Of a stretch of 64,000 nt of DNA, positions 42,016 through 50,738 are shown one piece after another (position 1 is the first letter of the stretch; the number at the start of each line of letters is the position of its first letter). Location: positions 1,488,001 to 1,552,000 of the forward strand of contig CAWKLQ010000008.1 in the NCBI GenBank assembly GCA_963850525.1, written 5' to 3'. A program made the position numbers and the translations under genes. Under the pieces are notes generated by a model. That model saw only the letters and a program-made list of their open reading frames with translations, had not been told where the DNA came from and searched no databases. This DNA comes from JAEMQF01 sp963850525 (GTDB taxonomy: Bacteria; Pseudomonadota; Gammaproteobacteria; Burkholderiales; Burkholderiaceae_C).

Positions 42016-42624
42016 TCAGCCGCGGCGCACCAGACGCTTCAGCAATGACGCGGTTTCGAACAGCGGCAGACCCATGATGCCTGTGTAGCTGCCTGCGATG
42101 TGTTCGATCCAGCTCGCCGCCTGGCTCTGGATCGCGTATGCGCCGGCCTTGCCGAAGGGCTCGCCGCTGGCGACGTAGGCGTCGATCTCGGCGCGCGACA
42201 TCGCTGCGAAGCGCACCCGCGAAATGTTCAAGCGCGATGCCGTGCGCCGCCCGTCGAACAGCGCCACACCGCTGATGACGCGGTGCGTTCGTCCTGCCAG
42301 GCGTGTCAGCATCTGCACCGCGTCTGCGGCGTCAGCAGGCTTGCCGAGAATTCGCCGGCCGAGCGCCACGGTCGTGTCGGCGCACAGAATCGGCGCCCGT
42401 GCCCAGCCGCGCCGCACGAGCCGCTCGCGCGCGGCGCGCAGTTTGGCCAGCGTCACGCGCTGCACATAGCTCGTCGCCGATTCGCCGGGTCGGGTTGCCT
42501 CCAAGGCCTCAGCGTCTTCATCGGCGTCGGCGACGAGCAGTTCGTGCGCGACGCCGAGCTGGTCAAGCAGTTGGCGGCGGCGTGGGCTTGCCGAGGCGAG
42601 GTAGATGAAGTCGGTGCGTGGCAT
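42016..42624 (-). CDS. maf: Maf-family nucleoside triphosphate pyrophosphatase
   Basis: From the ATG at 42624 the protein has 202 residues. It has the Maf N-terminal LASASPRRRQLLDQLG, acidic DADEDAEALE, the core CADTTVALGRRILGKPAD and the late FGKAGAYAIQSQAASWIEHI. It hydrolyses non-canonical or pyrimidine nucleoside triphosphates to monophosphates. A TTG start 12 bases upstream is possible but less likely. Confidence 0.93.
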   Translation of the reverse strand: MPRTDFIYLASASPRRRQLLDQLGVAHELLVADADEDAEALEATRPGESATSYVQRVTLAKLRAARERLVRRGWARAPILCADTTVALGRRILGKPADAADAVQMLTRLAGRTHRVISGVALFDGRRTASRLNISRVRFAAMSRAEIDAYVASGEPFGKAGAYAIQSQAASWIEHIAGSYTGIMGLPLFETASLLKRLVRRG

Positions 42625-42639
42625 CGGGGTCGGCAAGAA

Positions 42640-43107
42640 CTACTCGCGGTGGTAGGGGTGACCGACCGTGACGGTCCAGGCACGGTACAGCGCCTCGGCG
42701 AGCAGCACGCGCACGAGGGCGTGCGGCAGTGTCAGGTCAGAGAGCCGAATGCTCTCCTGCGCGCTGGCTTTCAGCGCAGGGTCCAGACCATCGGGCCCAC
42801 CCACGAGCAGCGCGACGTCGCGCGCATCGTGCGCCCACGCCGTGAGGCGCTGCGCCAACTGTGTCGTCGTCAAGCGCTCGCCGTGTTCATCGAAAACGAC
42901 GCGGCGCGCACCTTTCGGGCACGCCGCCTCAATTCGCGCCGCCTCGAGGGCCAGCACTTGCGCAGGGCTGCGCGTGCCGCGCACTTCGGCTTTCACCGCC
43001 TTGAGTTCCAGGCGCATCTCGGGCGGAAAGCGCTTGGCGAACTCATCGTAGGCCTGCTGCGCCCAGGCGGGCGGGCGCTGGCCCACGGCGATGAGCAACA
43101 GCTTCAT
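42640..43107 (-). CDS. rlmH: 23S rRNA (pseudouridine1915-N3)-methyltransferase RlmH
   Basis: The 155-residue SPOUT-class enzyme begins MKLLLIAVGQRPPAW. It has the knot region VALLVGGPDGLDPALKASA and the invariant C-terminus HALVRVLLAEALYRAWTV...HPYHRE. It methylates helix 69 of 23S rRNA. It is usually next to rsfS, as here. Confidence 0.96.
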   Translation of the reverse strand: MKLLLIAVGQRPPAWAQQAYDEFAKRFPPEMRLELKAVKAEVRGTRSPAQVLALEAARIEAACPKGARRVVFDEHGERLTTTQLAQRLTAWAHDARDVALLVGGPDGLDPALKASAQESIRLSDLTLPHALVRVLLAEALYRAWTVTVGHPYHRE

Positions 43108-43128
43108 CCGCGGCGTCGCGAGTTGCTG

Positions 43129-43818
43129 CTAGCGTTTTGCGGGGCGTTTTGCGGGGCGTTTTGCGGGAGGTTTTGCCGCAGGTTTTGTGGCGCTTTTTGC
43201 AGCGCTCTTCGGCGCAGGCGCCGGGCGCGCGACGGTCTTTCTTGTCACCTTGGCCACCGCCCTCTTCGGCGCGCCCTTCTTCGCTGCGACCAACGGCGCG
43301 CGCTTCGCCGGGGGCGCTGCTTTCGCCGCTACGCGGCGCGCACCTGGCGTCTGGGCTGCGGGTTGGCGCGCCTGCGGCTTGGCCCCCGCCGCGCGCGATG
43401 TCGGGCGCGAAGACGCGGCACGCGGCTGCGCTTCGGCGTGCTGCGGCGCCGCCTTCACCAGCTTGACAGGCGCGGTGTCGATCTTCATTCGCACCGGCTT
43501 GTCGCCCCACAGCTCCTCGAGATGGTAATAGTCGCGAATCGCCGGCTGCATCACGTGCACGACGGCAGCGCCGCAGTCGACGATGATCCACTCGCCGTTT
43601 TCTTCGCCCTCGGTGCGCAGCACGTCCATGCCGCGGCTCTTCACGGTTTCGCGAACGCTGTTCGCCAGTGCCTTGGTTTGCCGGTTGCTCGCGCCCGAGG
43701 CGACGATGACGCGCTCGAACAAGGGGGTGAGGTGTTCGGTGTTGAACACAACGACGTTCTGGGCTTTCACGTCTTCCAGACCATCGACGATGGCGCGTTG
43801 CAGTTTGCGGATGTCCAT
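43129..43818 (-). CDS. rsfS: Ribosomal silencing factor RsfS with long basic C-terminal tail
   Basis: Residues 1-115 are canonical RsfS (MDIRKLQRAIVDGLEDVKAQ, EWIIVDCGAAVVHVM, YYHLEELWGDKPV). The factor binds ribosomal protein L14 and blocks subunit joining in starvation. Residues about 116-229 are an Ala/Pro/Lys/Arg-rich, histone-like tail ending in repeats of PAKR, absent from most RsfS. The tail is encoded partly by 12-bp tandem repeats. Its role (RNA binding or none) is unknown. Confidence 0.94.
   Translation of the reverse strand: MDIRKLQRAIVDGLEDVKAQNVVVFNTEHLTPLFERVIVASGASNRQTKALANSVRETVKSRGMDVLRTEGEENGEWIIVDCGAAVVHVMQPAIRDYYHLEELWGDKPVRMKIDTAPVKLVKAAPQHAEAQPRAASSRPTSRAAGAKPQARQPAAQTPGARRVAAKAAPPAKRAPLVAAKKGAPKRAVAKVTRKTVARPAPAPKSAAKSATKPAAKPPAKRPAKRPAKR
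43132..43191. repeat. 12-bp tandem repeat at the 3' end of rsfS
   Basis: Three perfect copies of GCGTTTTGCGGG (43132-43167) are followed by two degenerate copies (43168-43191). They encode the terminal PAKR units and keep the frame. Confidence 0.85.
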
Positions 43819-44433
43819 TCAGCTCCTGGGTGGGCCTCGGTAAAGGCCATGCTCTTCAATATAACGTGCCACGGCGCTGGGCACCATGGCGGCGATGTCC
43901 TGGGCAAGAGCGGCGCGCAGCCGCACCCCCGTGGCCGAGACCTGGCTCGGCGCCAGCGGCAGCTCGATCACGCGGCCGCGCGCACCCGTTGCCGCGGTCA
44001 CTTCCGGGTTCGAGCGCGGCGCGTCGCCGGCGCGGGCTGCCACGGCCAGCGTGACCATCTGCACCAACTCCTCCCAACCGTGCCAGGTGTGAAACTGCGC
44101 GAACTGGTCTTGCCCCACGATGAGAAACCATTCATTGCTGGCATTCCCGGCGCGTTCACGAAGCTCGCGCACCGTGTCCACCGTGTAGCTCGGCCCGGTG
44201 CGAAGCAGCTCGCAGCTCTCCAGCTGGAAACGCGGCTCGTGCGCGATCGCGAGTTGGACCATCGCCGCGCGGTCCGCCCCGCGCGCCAGTTGGCGCGCCT
44301 TCTGCCACGGTTGGCCCACCGGCACCCACAACAATTGGTCGAGCTTGAGGTGCTGCAACGCCACGCCGGCGAGCGCCAGGTGCGTGTTGTGCACCGGGTC
44401 GAAGCTGCCGCCGAAGATGCCGATGCGGCTCAA
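43819..44433 (-). CDS. nadD: Nicotinate-nucleotide adenylyltransferase NadD
   Basis: From TTG 44433, overlapping the hemF TGA, the protein has 204 residues. The nucleotidyltransferase motif is IGIFGGSFDPVHNTHL, and the C-terminal element is APSQVSATGVRLRAAL, where the usual ISSTxIR reads VSATGVR. It makes nicotinate adenine dinucleotide in NAD synthesis. The overlap with hemF and the 2-base spacing to rsfS indicate coupled translation. Confidence 0.94.
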   Translation of the reverse strand: MSRIGIFGGSFDPVHNTHLALAGVALQHLKLDQLLWVPVGQPWQKARQLARGADRAAMVQLAIAHEPRFQLESCELLRTGPSYTVDTVRELRERAGNASNEWFLIVGQDQFAQFHTWHGWEELVQMVTLAVAARAGDAPRSNPEVTAATGARGRVIELPLAPSQVSATGVRLRAALAQDIAAMVPSAVARYIEEHGLYRGPPRS

Positions 44434-45365
44434 GCGGTGACCTTGGTTTGATCTTCGCCGAGCCAGTCGCGCGGCCGCAGAAAGTCGCTGTACAGGCGCG
44501 CCTCGGGCGTGCCGGCGTGCGGCGCCCAGTTGTAGCGCCACTTCACGATCGGCGGCATCGACATCAGAATGCTTTCGGTGCGCCCGCCCGACTGCAGGCC
44601 GAACAGCGTGCCGCGGTCGAACACGAGGTTGAACTCGACGTAGCGGCCGCGCCGGTACGCTTGAAAGTCGCGCTCGCGCTCGCCGTAAGGCAGGTCGCGG
44701 CGGCGTTGCAGGATAGGCAGGTAGGCGCCGAGAAACGCATCGCCCACCGACTGCGTGAGCGCCAAGCCGCCGTCGAAGCCGAGCTCGGCGAGGTCGTCGA
44801 AAAACACGCCGCCGATGCCGCGCGGCTCGTTGCGGTGCTTCAGGAAGAAGTAGTCGTCGCACCACTTCTTGAAGCGCGGGTATTTGTCATCGCCGAACGG
44901 CAGCAGCGCGTCGCGGTTCACACGGTGGAAGTGGCGCGCGTCGTCATCGAAGCCGTAATAGGGCGTGAGGTCCATGCCGCCGCCGAACCACACGACGGGC
45001 GCACCTGCAGCAGGCGTGGCAGCGAGCATGCGCACGTTCATGTGCACCGTGGGCACGTAGGGGTTGCGCGGGTGCAGCACGAGCGAGACGCCCAGCGCCT
45101 CGAACGGCGCGCCGGCGAGCTCCGGACGGTGCTGCGTTGCCGACGGCGGCAGCGTCTTGCCTTTGACGTGCGAGAAATTGCAGCCGCCGCGCTCGAGCAG
45201 CACGCCGTCTTCGATGAGGCGGGATCGACCGTCGCCTTCGAGCTTCCCACCCGGCTCGCGGGTCCAAGCGTCGGTGAGAAAGGGCTCGCCGCCTTCGCTT
45301 TGCAAGGCATCAACGATGCCGTCCTGCAGCCCGAGCAGGTAGGCCCTGACACTCGCGATGTTCAT
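44430..45365 (-). CDS. hemF: Oxygen-dependent coproporphyrinogen III oxidase HemF
   Basis: The 311-residue protein has the HemF pattern EGGGCNFSHV-like (LERGGCNFSHVKG), HPRNPYVPTVHMNVR, WFGGGMDLTPYYGFDDDARH and YVEFNLVFDRGTLFGLQSGG. It converts coproporphyrinogen III to protoporphyrinogen IX with O2, so the organism makes haem aerobically. It overlaps the acyltransferase gene by four bases. Confidence 0.96.
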   Translation of the reverse strand: MNIASVRAYLLGLQDGIVDALQSEGGEPFLTDAWTREPGGKLEGDGRSRLIEDGVLLERGGCNFSHVKGKTLPPSATQHRPELAGAPFEALGVSLVLHPRNPYVPTVHMNVRMLAATPAAGAPVVWFGGGMDLTPYYGFDDDARHFHRVNRDALLPFGDDKYPRFKKWCDDYFFLKHRNEPRGIGGVFFDDLAELGFDGGLALTQSVGDAFLGAYLPILQRRRDLPYGERERDFQAYRRGRYVEFNLVFDRGTLFGLQSGGRTESILMSMPPIVKWRYNWAPHAGTPEARLYSDFLRPRDWLGEDQTKVTA

Positions 45366-45961
45366 GGTTCCAACCGTATCGGGCCGGCCTGAGCCGGATT
45401 GCGGCCGGTGCACGCACCCAGAACCGCCTCGATGTGGGCCATGTCGCGCGCCGCATCGCCGCTGAGCTGCAGAAAATTCGCAACCCCGACTTCGCGCTGC
45501 CGATAGTCGAAGCAGACCAGGCCCAAGGGAACGCTTGCACGCATCGCCACATGATAGAAGCCGGAGCGCCAGGCGTCGCGGTATTGGCGCGTTCCCTCCG
45601 GGGTCAGGGCGAGCCAGAGGAACTGATTGCGCTCGCGCGCGTCGATCAAGGCCTGCGCCATCTGGCCGACGATGCCGTGCGGCGCCGCACGGTCCACCGG
45701 CACGCCGCCCAACCAGCGCAGCCAGGCGCCGAACAACGACACTCGAAACAGCGTGTCCTTGCCCCAGAACGTGACGTCGATGCCTATCGTCCACTTGGCG
45801 AAGATGCCCACGACAAAGTCCCAGTTCGACGTGTGCGGGTAGACGATCAGCACGCCCTGGCGCGCCGGCAGTCCGTGAAAGCGCACGCGCCAGGCGGCCA
45901 GGCGCATCAGGCCCCGCGCCAGCGCGCTGCCCTTCAATTGCACCGGCAGGGTTTCAGCCAC
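45362..45961 (-). CDS. PlsC-like acyltransferase
   Basis: The 199-residue protein has the acyltransferase motifs HTSNWD (H-x4-D) and LTPEGTRQY. It also has an N-terminal hydrophobic stretch. It is shorter than typical PlsC. Such small acyltransferases between purD and hemF are common in Burkholderiales. It may acylate lysophospholipid or another glycerol-phosphate acceptor. Confidence 0.82.
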   Translation of the reverse strand: MAETLPVQLKGSALARGLMRLAAWRVRFHGLPARQGVLIVYPHTSNWDFVVGIFAKWTIGIDVTFWGKDTLFRVSLFGAWLRWLGGVPVDRAAPHGIVGQMAQALIDARERNQFLWLALTPEGTRQYRDAWRSGFYHVAMRASVPLGLVCFDYRQREVGVANFLQLSGDAARDMAHIEAVLGACTGRNPAQAGPIRLEP

Positions 45962-45982
45962 GGACGAACCGATTCAGCGGCT

Positions 45983-47290
45983 TCATCGTTTGATGGCGCG
46001 GTGGCCGATGTCGCGGCGGAACTGCACACCGTCGATTTTGATGCCCTGCACGAGTTGGTAGGCGCGCGTCTGCGCCGTCTTCAGCGGCTCGCCGAGCGCC
46101 GTGGCACACAACACGCGCCCGCCCGAGGTGACCAGCTTCTGGTCGTGCAGCGCGGTGCCGGCGTGGAACACACACGTGTCCGGCGTTTCGCCAGGCACGC
46201 CAGCGATTGCATCGCCCTTGCGCGCTTGCACCGGATAGCCCGCGGCGGCGAGCACGACGCCCAACGCCGAGCGCCGGTCCCATTGCAGCTCGACGTTCTT
46301 CAGCGTGCCGTCGGTGGCGTGCATCAACACGTCGAACAGGTCCGACTTCAGGCGCATCAGGATCACCTGCGCTTCCGGGTCGCCGAGGCGGCAGTTGAAC
46401 TCCACGGTGCGCGGCTGGCCGTGCGCGTCGATCATCAGGCCGGCGTAGAGAAATCCCGTGTAGACGATGCCCTCGGCGGCCAGGCCGGCAATCGTCGGCA
46501 TGATGATTTCGTGCATCGCCTTGGCGTGCACGTTGGGCGTGACGACGGGCGCGGGCGAATACGCGCCCATGCCGCCGGTGTTCGGGCCGGAATCGCCATC
46601 CTGCAAACGCTTGTGGTCCTGGCTCGTCGCCAGCGCAGCGATGTTCTTGCCGTCGCACATGACAATGAAGCTCGCCTCTTCGCCGCCCAGGAACTCTTCG
46701 ATGACGATGCGCGGCACGCTTTTGCCCTCGGCTCCGGCGTTGTGCTGCACGCCGAGTTTGTTGCCCGCGGCGTCGTCGGCAAGCATCCAGGTGATCGCCT
46801 CATGCGCCTGCGCAAGGGTTGTCGCGACGACGACGCCCTTGCCCGCCGCCAGACCGTCGGCCTTGATGACGATCGGCGCGCCCTTCTGGTCGACGTAAGC
46901 ATGCGCCTGGGCAGCGTCGACGAAGGTCTCGAACGCCGCGGTGGGAATCTTGTGGCGCTGCATGAACGCCTTGGCGAAAGCTTTGGAGCTTTCGAGTTGC
47001 GCGGCGGCGCGCGTCGGGCCGAACACGCGCAGGCCGCGCGCGCGAAACAGGTCGACCGCGCCGGCAGCCAACGGCCCCTCCGGGCCGACGACGGTGAGCG
47101 CGATCTTTTCGCGCGTCGCGAAGTCGGCGAGTTCCTGCAGGTCGGTGACGGAGACGTTGCGCAAGCGAATGTCGCCCGCCGTGCCGCCGTTGCCCGGTGC
47201 GACGTAAATCATCTGCACACGTGGCGACTGCGCCAGCTTCCACGCCAAGGCGTGTTCGCGCCCGCCGTTGCCGATGACGAGAACCTTCAT
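45983..47290 (-). CDS. purD: Phosphoribosylamine-glycine ligase PurD
   Basis: The 435-residue ATP-grasp enzyme begins MKVLVIGNGGREHALAWKL and has APIVIKADGLAAGKGVVVA, DGDSGPNTGGMGAYSPAPV and VEFNCRLGDPEAQVIL. It makes glycinamide ribonucleotide in purine synthesis. An open upstream extension has no PurD character. Its start overlaps the end of the YebC-family gene by four bases (47287-47290). Confidence 0.97.
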   Translation of the reverse strand: MKVLVIGNGGREHALAWKLAQSPRVQMIYVAPGNGGTAGDIRLRNVSVTDLQELADFATREKIALTVVGPEGPLAAGAVDLFRARGLRVFGPTRAAAQLESSKAFAKAFMQRHKIPTAAFETFVDAAQAHAYVDQKGAPIVIKADGLAAGKGVVVATTLAQAHEAITWMLADDAAGNKLGVQHNAGAEGKSVPRIVIEEFLGGEEASFIVMCDGKNIAALATSQDHKRLQDGDSGPNTGGMGAYSPAPVVTPNVHAKAMHEIIMPTIAGLAAEGIVYTGFLYAGLMIDAHGQPRTVEFNCRLGDPEAQVILMRLKSDLFDVLMHATDGTLKNVELQWDRRSALGVVLAAAGYPVQARKGDAIAGVPGETPDTCVFHAGTALHDQKLVTSGGRVLCATALGEPLKTAQTRAYQLVQGIKIDGVQFRRDIGHRAIKR

Positions 47291-48009
47291 TCCAGCACCG
47301 CGTTGTGATACACGCTCTGCGTGTCGTCCAGGTCTTCGATCACGTCCAGGAGCTTTTGCATGCGCTGCGAATCTTCGCCGGAAAGTTCGACGCTCGCTTC
47401 GGCGCGCATCGTCACTTCGGCGATTTCGGGTTTCAGGCCGGCACGCTCCAGCGCAGTCTTGACGGCCTCGAAATCGAGCGGTGCACACAGCACTTCCACG
47501 GCGCCGTCGTCGCCCGTCAGCACATCGTCAGCTCCCGCGTCCAGAGCGACCTCCATGACTTTGTCTTCACTCGTTCCCGGCGCGAAGATGAATTGCCCGC
47601 AGTGCTTGAACTGGAACGCGACCGAGCCTTCGGTGCCCAGGTTGCCGCCGTACTTGCTGAAGGCGTGGCGCACTTCGGCGACGGTGCGCACCCGGTTGTC
47701 CGTCATGCAGTCGACGATCACCGCGGCGCCGCCGATGCCGTAGCCCTCATAGCGGATTTCTTCGTAGTTCAGCCCTTCGAGCGTTCCCGACGCTTTGTCG
47801 ATGTTGTACTTGACGCGGTCCGCCGGCATGTTGGCGGCCTTCGCCCTGTCGATCGCCAGCCGCAGGCGCGGGTTCATCGCCGGGTCGCCGCCGCCCTGGC
47901 GCGCAGCGACGGTGATTTCACGGATCACACGCGTCCAGACCTTGCCGCGCTTCTCATCCTGGCGGCCCTTGCGGTGCTGGATGTTCGCCCACTTGGAATG
48001 CCCGGCCAT
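47287..48009 (-). CDS. YebC/PmpR-family protein (translation/transcription regulator)
   Basis: The 240-residue protein begins MAGHSKWANIQHRKGRQD and has IRYEGYGIGGAAVIVDCMTD and the acidic C-terminus EDLDDTQSVYHN. The family has been described as transcriptional regulators and more recently as ribosome-associated factors that help translate proline runs. It heads the purD-hemF-nadD series and is divergent from the HerA-like gene. Confidence 0.95.
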   Translation of the reverse strand: MAGHSKWANIQHRKGRQDEKRGKVWTRVIREITVAARQGGGDPAMNPRLRLAIDRAKAANMPADRVKYNIDKASGTLEGLNYEEIRYEGYGIGGAAVIVDCMTDNRVRTVAEVRHAFSKYGGNLGTEGSVAFQFKHCGQFIFAPGTSEDKVMEVALDAGADDVLTGDDGAVEVLCAPLDFEAVKTALERAGLKPEIAEVTMRAEASVELSGEDSQRMQKLLDVIEDLDDTQSVYHNAVLE

Positions 48010-48112
48010 CGATGCTCCCGCGGCGCGGATCCGCATGCGAAGCGTCGCTGCGGCCGGCCTGCTGATTTGTTGGATAGACTGCGATTTTACGTGTGACCCC
48101 AGGAGCAAGCCC

Positions 48113-49693
48113 ATGGCCGACCCGTTTCTCATCGCCAAGAGCGGCGCCGTCGAGTGTTTCATGCTGCCGGCGTTGGCGAATCGGCATGGCCTGATCACGG
48201 GCGCCACTGGCACCGGCAAAACGATCACGCTGCAAACCCTGGCGGAAAATTTCAGCCGCATCGGCGTTCCCGTCTTCATGGCCGACGTGAAGGGCGACCT
48301 GACCGGCGTCACCCAAGCCGGGCGCATCAGCGACAAGCTCGCCGCCGTGCTCAAGGAACGCGGCCTGGAGACCCCCGAAGCCGTCGCCTGCCCCGCCACG
48401 CTGTGGGACGTGTTCGGAGCGCAGGGCCACCCGGTGCGCGCCACGGTCAGCGACATGGGCCCGCTGCTGCTGTCGCGAATGCTCGCCCTCAACGAGACCC
48501 AGCAAGGCGTGCTGCAACTCGTCTTCAAGATCGCCGACGACAACGGTCTGTTGCTGCTGGACCTGAAAGACCTGCGCGCGATGCTGCAGCACGTGGGCGA
48601 CAACGCGTCGCAGTTCACCACCGAGTACGGCAACGTCAGCGCGGCCAGCGTCGGCGCCATCCAGCGCGGCCTGCTGCAGATCGGCGAGCAGGGCGGCGAC
48701 ACCTTTTTCGGCGAGCCGATGCTCAACATCGCTGACTTCATGCAGACAGACAGTGGCAAGGGCATCGTCAACGTGCTGTCGGCCGACAAGTTGATGAACA
48801 ACCCGCGCCTCTACGCGACCTTCCTGCTGTGGATGCTGTCGGAACTGTTCGAGCAGTTGCCCGAAGTCGGCGACCTGGACAAACCCAAGCTCGTGTTCTT
48901 CTTCGACGAAGCGCACCTGCTCTTCAAGGACGCGCCTGCCGCGCTGGTCGAGCGCATCGAACTCGTCGTGCGGCTCGTGCGCAGCAAGGGCGTGGGCGTG
49001 TACTTCGTGACGCAGAACCCGCTCGACATTCCCGACACCGTGCTCGCGCAACTGGGGAACCGCGTGCAGCACGCGCTGCGCGCCTTCACGCCGCGCGACC
49101 AGAAGGCCGTCAAAGCCGCAGCGAGCACGATGCGCGCGAACCCCAAGCTCGACGTCGAGACCGCGATCACCGAACTCGCCGTCGGCGAGGCGCTCGTGAG
49201 TTTTCTCGACGCGAAAGGCCGGCCGAGCGTGACCGAGCGCGTTTTCGTCATTCCCCCAGGCAGCCAGATCGGCCCCATCACGCCGGAGCAGCGCAAGGCG
49301 CTTGTCGCAGGTTCGCTGGTCGCGGGCGTCTATGAAAAGACCGTCGACCGCGACTCGGCCTACGAGAAGCTCAAAGGCCGCGTCGTGGCGAGCCCGGGCG
49401 GCGCGGACAATCCGAGCGGCGCCCCACGCGCGCCCACAGGCAACCCCTCGATACCGGCCGGCAGCGCCACGTCCCCTGGCGCGCGCCCGGGGCCCGCAGC
49501 AGCAGGAGGCAGCATGCTCGACGGCGTGAAAGACGTGCTGTTCGGCAGCACCGGACCGCGCGGGGGCAAGCACGAAGGCCTGGCCGAAGCGGCGGCGCGC
49601 TCGGCCGTGCGCAGCATCGGCTCGGCGGTCGGCCGCGAAATCATCCGCGGCGTGCTCGGCAGCATTCTGGGCGGCGGCACGAGAAGGCGCTGA
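48113..49693 (+). CDS. HerA-like helicase/ATPase (DUF853, YjgR type)
   Basis: The 526-residue protein has Walker A ITGATGTGKTITLQTLAE, Walker B LVFFFDEAHLLF and an arginine-bearing FVTQNPLDIPDTVLAQLGNR. A Gly/Pro/Ala-rich linker follows, and the C-terminus is RSAVRSIGSAVGREIIRG. It is a FtsK/HerA-superfamily hexameric ATPase. No NurA-like nuclease is adjacent, so its DNA role is unclear. Upstream, AGGAG lies about ten bases before the ATG. Confidence 0.9.
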   Translation: MADPFLIAKSGAVECFMLPALANRHGLITGATGTGKTITLQTLAENFSRIGVPVFMADVKGDLTGVTQAGRISDKLAAVLKERGLETPEAVACPATLWDVFGAQGHPVRATVSDMGPLLLSRMLALNETQQGVLQLVFKIADDNGLLLLDLKDLRAMLQHVGDNASQFTTEYGNVSAASVGAIQRGLLQIGEQGGDTFFGEPMLNIADFMQTDSGKGIVNVLSADKLMNNPRLYATFLLWMLSELFEQLPEVGDLDKPKLVFFFDEAHLLFKDAPAALVERIELVVRLVRSKGVGVYFVTQNPLDIPDTVLAQLGNRVQHALRAFTPRDQKAVKAAASTMRANPKLDVETAITELAVGEALVSFLDAKGRPSVTERVFVIPPGSQIGPITPEQRKALVAGSLVAGVYEKTVDRDSAYEKLKGRVVASPGGADNPSGAPRAPTGNPSIPAGSATSPGARPGPAAAGGSMLDGVKDVLFGSTGPRGGKHEGLAEAAARSAVRSIGSAVGREIIRGVLGSILGGGTRRR

Positions 49694-49854
49694 GCGGTGC
49701 GCCGCTGCGGAGCCATTCCGCCCGACGTCAAACTAGGGATGCGCAGGCGTCACCTTAGGGGGAAGTCGCATTCACTTAAGGAACATCTAAGACCAGCGAA
49801 GAGACTAGGGGTTGTGCGGAAACAGCCGCAGCAAGGCTTCTCCCGAGACACAGC

Positions 49855-49868
49855 CGGTCTTCGGACCG
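49855..49868 (+). other. UUCG-tetraloop hairpin in the leader of the first regulator gene
   Basis: CGGTC-TTCG-GACCG forms a 5-bp stem with a C(UUCG)G tetraloop, a very stable RNA hairpin, 21 bases upstream of the ATG at 49890. It could influence translation or mRNA stability. Confidence 0.5.
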
Positions 49869-49889
49869 TCGCACGACAAGGTCAGTTCG

Positions 49890-50543
49890 ATGCGTACCTC
49901 CCTCTTGCTTGCCGACCACAACCGCCTGCTCCGCCAAGGTTTGCGCGAACTGCTCAAAGGCTGCGGTGAATTCGAGGTCATCGCCGAAGCGTGCGACAGC
50001 GGCGAGGCGATTGGCATCGCGATCACGCGTACGCCGGACCTGATCCTGATCGACAGCCGGCTTCCCGGCCTGGACGAAACCAACGCCGTGACGCAGATCA
50101 AGTGCCGCCTGCCTGACGTTCGAATCGTCATGCTCGCCGCCGCCGCCGAGGATGCCTTGCCCGATTCGCGCCCAGGCGCCGATGCCTGCGTACGCAAGGA
50201 CGTGAGCTTCGAAGGCTTCCTGGAGGTCCTGCGCCGCGTCGACGCCGGCAAGAGATCCCCGGACCACGCTGCAGCCGCGCCGCTGTCCAGGCTCACACCG
50301 CGCGAACGCGGCATTCTCGAATCGATCGCCCAAGGCCGAACCAACCGCGCGACCGCGGGCCATCTCGGCGTGAGCCAGAAAACGGTGGAGAAGCACCGCG
50401 CCAACCTGATGCGCAAACTCGGCGTGCACAACGCGACCGAATTGATGTTCACTGCCGCCGAGATGGGGCTGGTGCGCCGCACCGGCATGGCCCGGCGTGC
50501 GATCGTGGGCGTCGAATTCGACGCACGCGCCACGGCACCGTGA
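49890..50543 (+). CDS. NarL/LuxR-type response regulator (first of three paralogues)
   Basis: The 217-residue protein has a receiver with phospho-acceptor D55 (LILIDSRLPG) and the conserved Lys in VRKDVS. The N-terminal acidic pair is D9-H10 rather than Asp-Asp, and the Thr/Ser switch position is Ala (MLAAAAE). The DNA-binding domain has LTPRERGILESIAQGRTN and VSQKTVEKHRANLMRKLG. It is the most diverged of the three regulators around the secretion genes. No kinase is adjacent. Confidence 0.9.
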   Translation: MRTSLLLADHNRLLRQGLRELLKGCGEFEVIAEACDSGEAIGIAITRTPDLILIDSRLPGLDETNAVTQIKCRLPDVRIVMLAAAAEDALPDSRPGADACVRKDVSFEGFLEVLRRVDAGKRSPDHAAAAPLSRLTPRERGILESIAQGRTNRATAGHLGVSQKTVEKHRANLMRKLGVHNATELMFTAAEMGLVRRTGMARRAIVGVEFDARATAP

Positions 50544-50675
50544 TCGCCGCAGCCCATCCTCCCCAAGCACGCTGCGCGCGCGAGTTCGGCGGCGCGACCG
50601 CAAGCGTTCGAACGCCCACGCCGGCGGCGCAGGTGAAGGGGTCGACCCCCTCGGTCCGGGGGGTGACCCGCCCGC

Positions 50676-50694
50676 TTTAAGTGCCGGGTAAGCC
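50676..50694 (+). promoter_or_regulatory. Shared 19-base motif, copy 1 (upstream of second regulator)
   Basis: TTTAAGTGCCGGGTAAGCC lies 44 bases before the ATG at 50739. It matches 52283-52301 at 18 of 19 positions, and both sites are intergenic and upstream of secretion-locus genes. It may be a promoter element or regulator-binding site. Confidence 0.55.
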
Positions 50695-50738
50695 GCCTGG
50701 CGACACTGCCTACCATCGAGACGACCCGAACCCCCACC

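Noticed and set aside
42100..44451. A 783-residue plus-strand frame opposite maf-rlmH-rsfS-nadD
   Set aside because: The minus-strand genes have clear family motifs. The plus-strand translation is Arg-rich and without domains.
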